Shown here: positions 5,997-6,040 of the stretch, in pieces
How positions within the stretch are numbered: position 1 is the first letter of the stretch
Layout: each line of letters opens with the position of its first letter
DNA from: an uncultured Collinsella sp.
GTDB lineage: Bacteria; Actinomycetota; Coriobacteriia; Coriobacteriales; Coriobacteriaceae
NCBI GenBank assembly: GCA_902475375.1
Contig: CABRZC010000109.1
Span: 1-6,040 of the forward strand
Reading direction: 5' to 3'
Length of the DNA stretch: 6,040 nt
The notes under the pieces: generated by a model
The model's database searches: none
Seen by the model: only the letters and a program-made list of their open reading frames with translations
What the model was told of the DNA's origin: nothing
Position numbers and translations under genes: made by a program

Positions 5997-6040
5997 CGAA
6001 GAACATCGGCTAGCCGCAGGATTGAAATCATCGACCGATA
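5990..6040 (-). CDS. Possible 3' end of a convergent gene (16 codons and stop only)
   Basis: On the minus strand an open frame enters from the right edge and ends at TAA (5990-5992), encoding YRSMISILRLADVLRK. The stop lies 3 bases before the perfect hairpin at 5949-5986, where the end of a convergent gene would be expected. So few codons are visible that the frame could be chance, and no family can be recognised. Confidence 0.25.
   Translation of the reverse strand, partial: YRSMISILRLADVLRK

Overview
The window looks like chromosomal DNA from a high-GC, gut-type actinobacterium. A Collinsella-like member of the Coriobacteriia is my best guess. The basis is the GC-rich codon choice, AGGAGG-type ribosome binding sites and the style of the proteins; I could not run a search, so this is inference. 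The window is compactly coded and no gap between genes exceeds about 250 bp.

Left part, minus strand (1-1310): two consecutive genes for SIS-domain sugar-phosphate proteins. The second runs off the left edge after 44 codons. The complete one resembles the isomerase half of GlmS without its glutamine amidotransferase domain, as in the FrlB/GfrE/GfrF sugar-amine deglycases. The operon probably continues leftward, perhaps into transporter genes. Its 194-bp upstream region carries a 19-bp near-palindrome and a second copy of its GGTATCAAA core 33 bp away, a good candidate operator for the regulators next door.

Middle part, minus strand (1505-3497): a probable three-gene operon. It starts with an uncharacterised 162-residue cytosolic protein, followed by two GntR/HutC-family regulators (winged helix plus UTRA domain) whose reading frames overlap by 16 bp. 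The likely reading is that one or both regulators sense a phosphorylated sugar or amino-sugar and control the SIS operon.

3498-3746 holds an extended -10 promoter for the 162-residue gene and a striking 74-bp imperfect inverted repeat with a 16-bp perfect inner stem and no T-tract. It is probably a dispersed palindromic element or an mRNA 3'-end structure.

Right part: a LacI-family repressor (3747-4775, minus) is divergent from murB (4959-5921, plus), the cell-wall UDP-N-acetylenolpyruvoylglucosamine reductase. murB ends at a strong 16-bp-stem terminator. The last bases may contain the 3' end of a convergent minus-strand gene sharing that terminator.

Overall this is a carbohydrate-regulation neighbourhood (three sugar-type regulators and paired SIS enzymes) beside a housekeeping peptidoglycan gene. 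I see no tRNA, rRNA, CRISPR array, transposase or phage gene, and no clear evidence of a wholly new system. The most unusual items are the long palindromic element, the overlapping GntR pair and the repeated operator-like sequence.
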